Shown piece by piece: positions 62,289 to 64,000 of a DNA stretch of 64,000 nt; position 1 is the first letter of the stretch; each line of letters begins with the position of its first letter. This DNA comes from Ohtaekwangia koreensis (lineage in GTDB: Bacteria; Bacteroidota; Bacteroidia; Cytophagales; Cyclobacteriaceae), in NCBI RefSeq assembly GCF_900167975.1, contig NZ_FUZU01000001.1:1460580-1524579 (forward strand), read 5' to 3'. A model generated the notes under the pieces. It made no database searches. It was not told where the DNA came from and worked only from the letters and a program-made list of their open reading frames with translations. The position numbers and the translations under genes are program-made.

Positions 62289-62702
62289 ATGTCTGTTAAA
62301 ATTAAATCGGTGGCCGTGATTGCGGCACGCGTTGTATTGGGATTGATCTATTTTGTTTTTGGTCTCAATTTCTTCCTGCATTTTATTCCAACGCCACAAG
62401 CGGCCATGAGTGCGCAGGCAGAAGCGTTTACGTCAGGATTATTTCAATCAGGTTTTTTCTTTCCGTTTCTGAAAAGTGTTGAAGTTATATTCGGAGCACT
62501 TTTGTTAGTGGGCCTGTTTGTACCCGTGTCGCTTGTTATTTTAATGCCGGTGAGTATCAATATTTTATTGTTTCATGCGGCTCTCGCCCCCGACAATATA
62601 ATTATGAGTGTAGTTATTATAGTAGTACATCTTTTTCTGGCCTGGGCATATCGCGACTCGTATAAATCCTTGTTTGTTGCGAAAGCTCCGGCAACATTGT
62701 AG
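62289..62702 (+). CDS. DoxX-family membrane protein
   Basis: A 137-residue protein with four predicted membrane segments (near 8-28, 52-75, 78-95 and 101-122), with the DoxX pattern ARVVLGLIYFVFGLNFFLHFIPTP at the start. DoxX-like proteins are thought to be part of membrane redox systems, for example with a quinone, but mechanisms are unclear. It forms a unit with the Old Yellow Enzyme gene and is followed by a strong terminator. Confidence 0.87.
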   Translation: MSVKIKSVAVIAARVVLGLIYFVFGLNFFLHFIPTPQAAMSAQAEAFTSGLFQSGFFFPFLKSVEVIFGALLLVGLFVPVSLVILMPVSINILLFHAALAPDNIIMSVVIIVVHLFLAWAYRDSYKSLFVAKAPATL

Positions 62703-62730
62703 TCGCAGCGAGAATTAGTATATATAGTGC

Positions 62731-62770
62731 AAAGGTATCAGAGAGTATATTCACTCTTTGATACCTTTCT
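62731..62770 (+). terminator. Rho-independent terminator after the DoxX gene
   Basis: A 16-bp stem (62731-62746 with 62753-62768, one G-U pair) closes the loop ATATTC, and is followed by CTTTTTTT ending near 62776. Confidence 0.9.
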
Positions 62771-62800
62771 TTTTTTAAAGTTGATATATGAAGTTTTATT

Positions 62801-63154
62801 TTACTTCTGACCGATTTCTCCCAGGTGTGTAAATTTGAAACCTGATTCATATTTCAATCCATAGCCAAGCATCCTATCCATGGCGGAATGTGAAAAGAGG
62901 ATCAATCCTGCAAATTCCAGCACGGTATTGCCCAGAAAATATCCGATAAGTCCGATCACAATGGCAATCGCCCGATGGTGAAAGAAATTATACATCCATG
63001 CTCCAGTGCGGGCGTTGTGTAAATAGCCGATCATGCCCAGGTCAGGCAACAAGATGCAACCTATAAACCACCACCAGCTCAATCCCAGCCAATAAAATAA
63101 GAGCAGTGTTGTTATAAACATTACGAATTCTTCGAGTTGAGTAAGTTTTTTCAT
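62801..63154 (-). CDS. DUF4260 membrane protein
   Basis: A 117-residue membrane protein with three or four hydrophobic segments; the DUF4260 pattern includes LEEFVMFITTLLLFYWLGLSWWWFIG, the PDLGMIGYLHNARTGAWMYNFFHHRAI stretch and HSAMDRMLGYGLKY at the C terminus. The function is unknown. It is divergent from the SRPBCC gene and shares its upstream TGACA-N6-TGTCA dyad (84 bases away), so it may belong to the same regulon. Confidence 0.82.
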   Translation of the reverse strand: MKKLTQLEEFVMFITTLLLFYWLGLSWWWFIGCILLPDLGMIGYLHNARTGAWMYNFFHHRAIAIVIGLIGYFLGNTVLEFAGLILFSHSAMDRMLGYGLKYESGFKFTHLGEIGQK

Positions 63155-63237
63155 GAATGGAGTGTATGGGTTTGCACCTCTGAAAAGTACTGGATTTTTA
63201 TTGAGCAGATAAAAATTTTAATCTTTTAAAATCTTGT

Positions 63238-63253
63238 TGACATACCGTTGTCA
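63238..63253. promoter_or_regulatory. TGACA-N6-TGTCA dyad, site 2
   Basis: TGACA-TACCGT-TGTCA lies 31 bases before the SRPBCC ATG and 84 bases from the DUF4260 start on the other strand. Confidence 0.7.
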
Positions 63254-63283
63254 TAAGCAGGTTGTTGGTTTGTACAAAAATCA

Positions 63284-63727
63284 ATGTGTATGCGATCAAT
63301 TCATCAACAAGTCAAAATTAACTGGCCGGTAAGGGCTTTGTTCAATTACGTGTCAGACATCAGTAACAATGCTTCCTGGCAGGAGCATGTAGAAAAAACA
63401 GAGTGGTTGAATGACGAACGGAATACATCAGGAGCCAGGTTCAGGGAGGTTCATAAAAATGCCGATCGTGATTCGTATGCGTTGTGTCAGATTGATGAGT
63501 TCGTGCCCTATCAAAAACGGTCCGTAGTGACGCAGAACAAATCTTTTCATTCTACCTATACATATGAGTTTGAACCCGCGAATGAAAGCACGGTGATGAA
63601 GGTTACACTCGAGGTTCGTGCACGTGGACTATATAAGTTAATCGAACCTTTTGCCGCGAACCGATTTTTACAGGCGCAGGCGCGCGATATTTTCCGCCTC
63701 AAAGAAATGCTCGAACTCGAAGATTAA
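63284..63727 (+). CDS. SRPBCC-family protein
   Basis: A 147-residue protein with the START/polyketide-cyclase fold (SRPBCC superfamily): INWPVRALFNYVSDISNNASWQEHV at the start, a long C-terminal helix (LIEPFAANRFLQAQARDIFRLKEML) and beta strands between. These bind hydrophobic ligands. The ATG at 63284 is used; a second ATG at 63290 also fits. A TGACA-N6-TGTCA dyad lies before it, and the next gene is a GyrI-like protein with the same dyad, so the two small-ligand-binding proteins appear co-regulated. Confidence 0.82.
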   Translation: MCMRSIHQQVKINWPVRALFNYVSDISNNASWQEHVEKTEWLNDERNTSGARFREVHKNADRDSYALCQIDEFVPYQKRSVVTQNKSFHSTYTYEFEPANESTVMKVTLEVRARGLYKLIEPFAANRFLQAQARDIFRLKEMLELED

Positions 63728-63747
63728 TAAAATTTTCTTTTTGCTGA

Positions 63748-63763
63748 TGACACAGGGTTGTCA
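63748..63763. promoter_or_regulatory. TGACA-N6-TGTCA dyad, site 3
   Basis: TGACA-CAGGGT-TGTCA lies 50 bases before the GyrI-like start at 63814. A TTTG -33-like element (63740-63743) is just upstream, so binding would interfere with polymerase. Confidence 0.7.
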
Positions 63764-63813
63764 TATACCGATCGTTGATTCGCTTATATATTCTTAATTA
63801 AAAAAACATCCAC

Positions 63814-64000
63814 ATGAAAATCAAGGAAGTCAAACCCATCAATTTTATGTTCTTCAGAACAGAGACGCGCGTAAGTGAGCTTGGTTCATTCTTGTCTGTC
63901 GGACAAAAGCTATATAAAGAAGCCGTTGAACAGAAGGTAGGTATTACCGGCCCGATCCACTGGCATTACTTTGGTTTCACAGGTGATGAAAGCAAACCCT
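63814..64000 (+). CDS. GyrI-like domain protein, partial (second copy; 3' end outside window)
   Basis: The frame opens at the ATG at 63814 and is still open at the right edge. The 62 visible residues (MKIKEVKPINFMFFRTETR...GPIHWHYFGF) fit the N-terminal part of GyrI-like/AraC effector-binding proteins. It is preceded by a TGACA-N6-TGTCA dyad and follows the SRPBCC gene on the same strand. Full length and C-terminal motifs cannot be judged. Confidence 0.7.
   Translation, partial: MKIKEVKPINFMFFRTETRVSELGSFLSVGQKLYKEAVEQKVGITGPIHWHYFGFTGDESKP

Noticed and set aside
1-64000. tRNA, rRNA, CRISPR array, insertion sequence or phage genes
   Set aside because: I looked in the spacers and found no cloverleaf-like sequence, spacer-repeat array, transposase motif or integrase motif.

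Overview
The window reads as a chromosomal segment of a Bacteroidota bacterium, most likely order Cytophagales (inference). Supporting signs are two SusC/SusD pairs, a T9SS-type C-terminal sorting domain on a large secreted protein, FG-GAP/ASPIC lipoproteins, the near absence of Shine-Dalgarno sequences, promoters that fit the Bacteroidota pattern TTTG-N19/20-TAnnTTTG, and the compact histidine operon. I see no rRNA, tRNA, CRISPR array, insertion sequence or prophage; most of the window is ordinary core and niche genome.

Layout. 1-6.3 kb: partial pdxA facing left, then a rightward housekeeping run ksgA-mgtE-2-hydroxyacid dehydrogenase, a pentapeptide-repeat membrane protein, greA and a HIT protein. 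6.4-10 kb: a 1195-residue secreted ELWxxDGT-repeat protein. 10.3-15 kb: SusCD pair 1. 15.2-19.2 kb: a leftward set of GMC oxidoreductase, gluconate-2-dehydrogenase subunit 3-like protein and exported Gfo/Idh/MocA oxidoreductase, which looks like a periplasmic sugar-oxidising system. 19.3-21.1 kb: yidD and cysS. 21.6-30.4 kb: SusCD pair 2 with an FG-GAP/ASPIC lipoprotein, preceded by two LacI-type operators. 30.5-32.6 kb: a TM2/DUF2752/DUF4870-like/M48 protease membrane cluster. 32.8-40.9 kb: a STAS-like protein, DUF72, a winged-helix regulator operon, riboflavin synthase, PAP2 phosphatase, a sensor kinase with a C-terminal STAS-like domain, and a dihydrolipoamide-dehydrogenase-like flavoprotein that lacks the redox cysteines. 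41-48.5 kb: the full operon hisGDCBHAFI(E) on the minus strand, led by a His5 leader peptide and attenuator hairpin. 48.8-56.3 kb: TPR lipoprotein, NUDIX, RqcH-like NFACT protein, metallo-beta-lactamase hydrolase, miaA, glycosyltransferase and a TerB-like protein. 56.3-64 kb: accessory stress and regulator genes (MerR, alpha/beta hydrolase, GyrI-like proteins, ModF-like ABC ATPase, ArsR, Old Yellow Enzyme, DoxX, DUF4260, SRPBCC).

The most interesting material is regulatory. (i) Three copies of the dyad TGACA-N6-TGTCA stand before two GyrI-like genes and an SRPBCC gene, outlining a small regulon. (ii) The his operon has a classical ribosome-mediated attenuator in a phylum where these are little described. 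(iii) Two intergenic loci, upstream of ksgA and miaA, carry a degenerate purine-rich repeat facing its own pyrimidine-rich complement. (iv) A 21-bp direct repeat brackets the arsR/Old Yellow Enzyme junction. (v) LacI-type operators precede SusCD 2. Coordinates and dyads were read by hand; homology calls rest on recognised motifs, not on searches.
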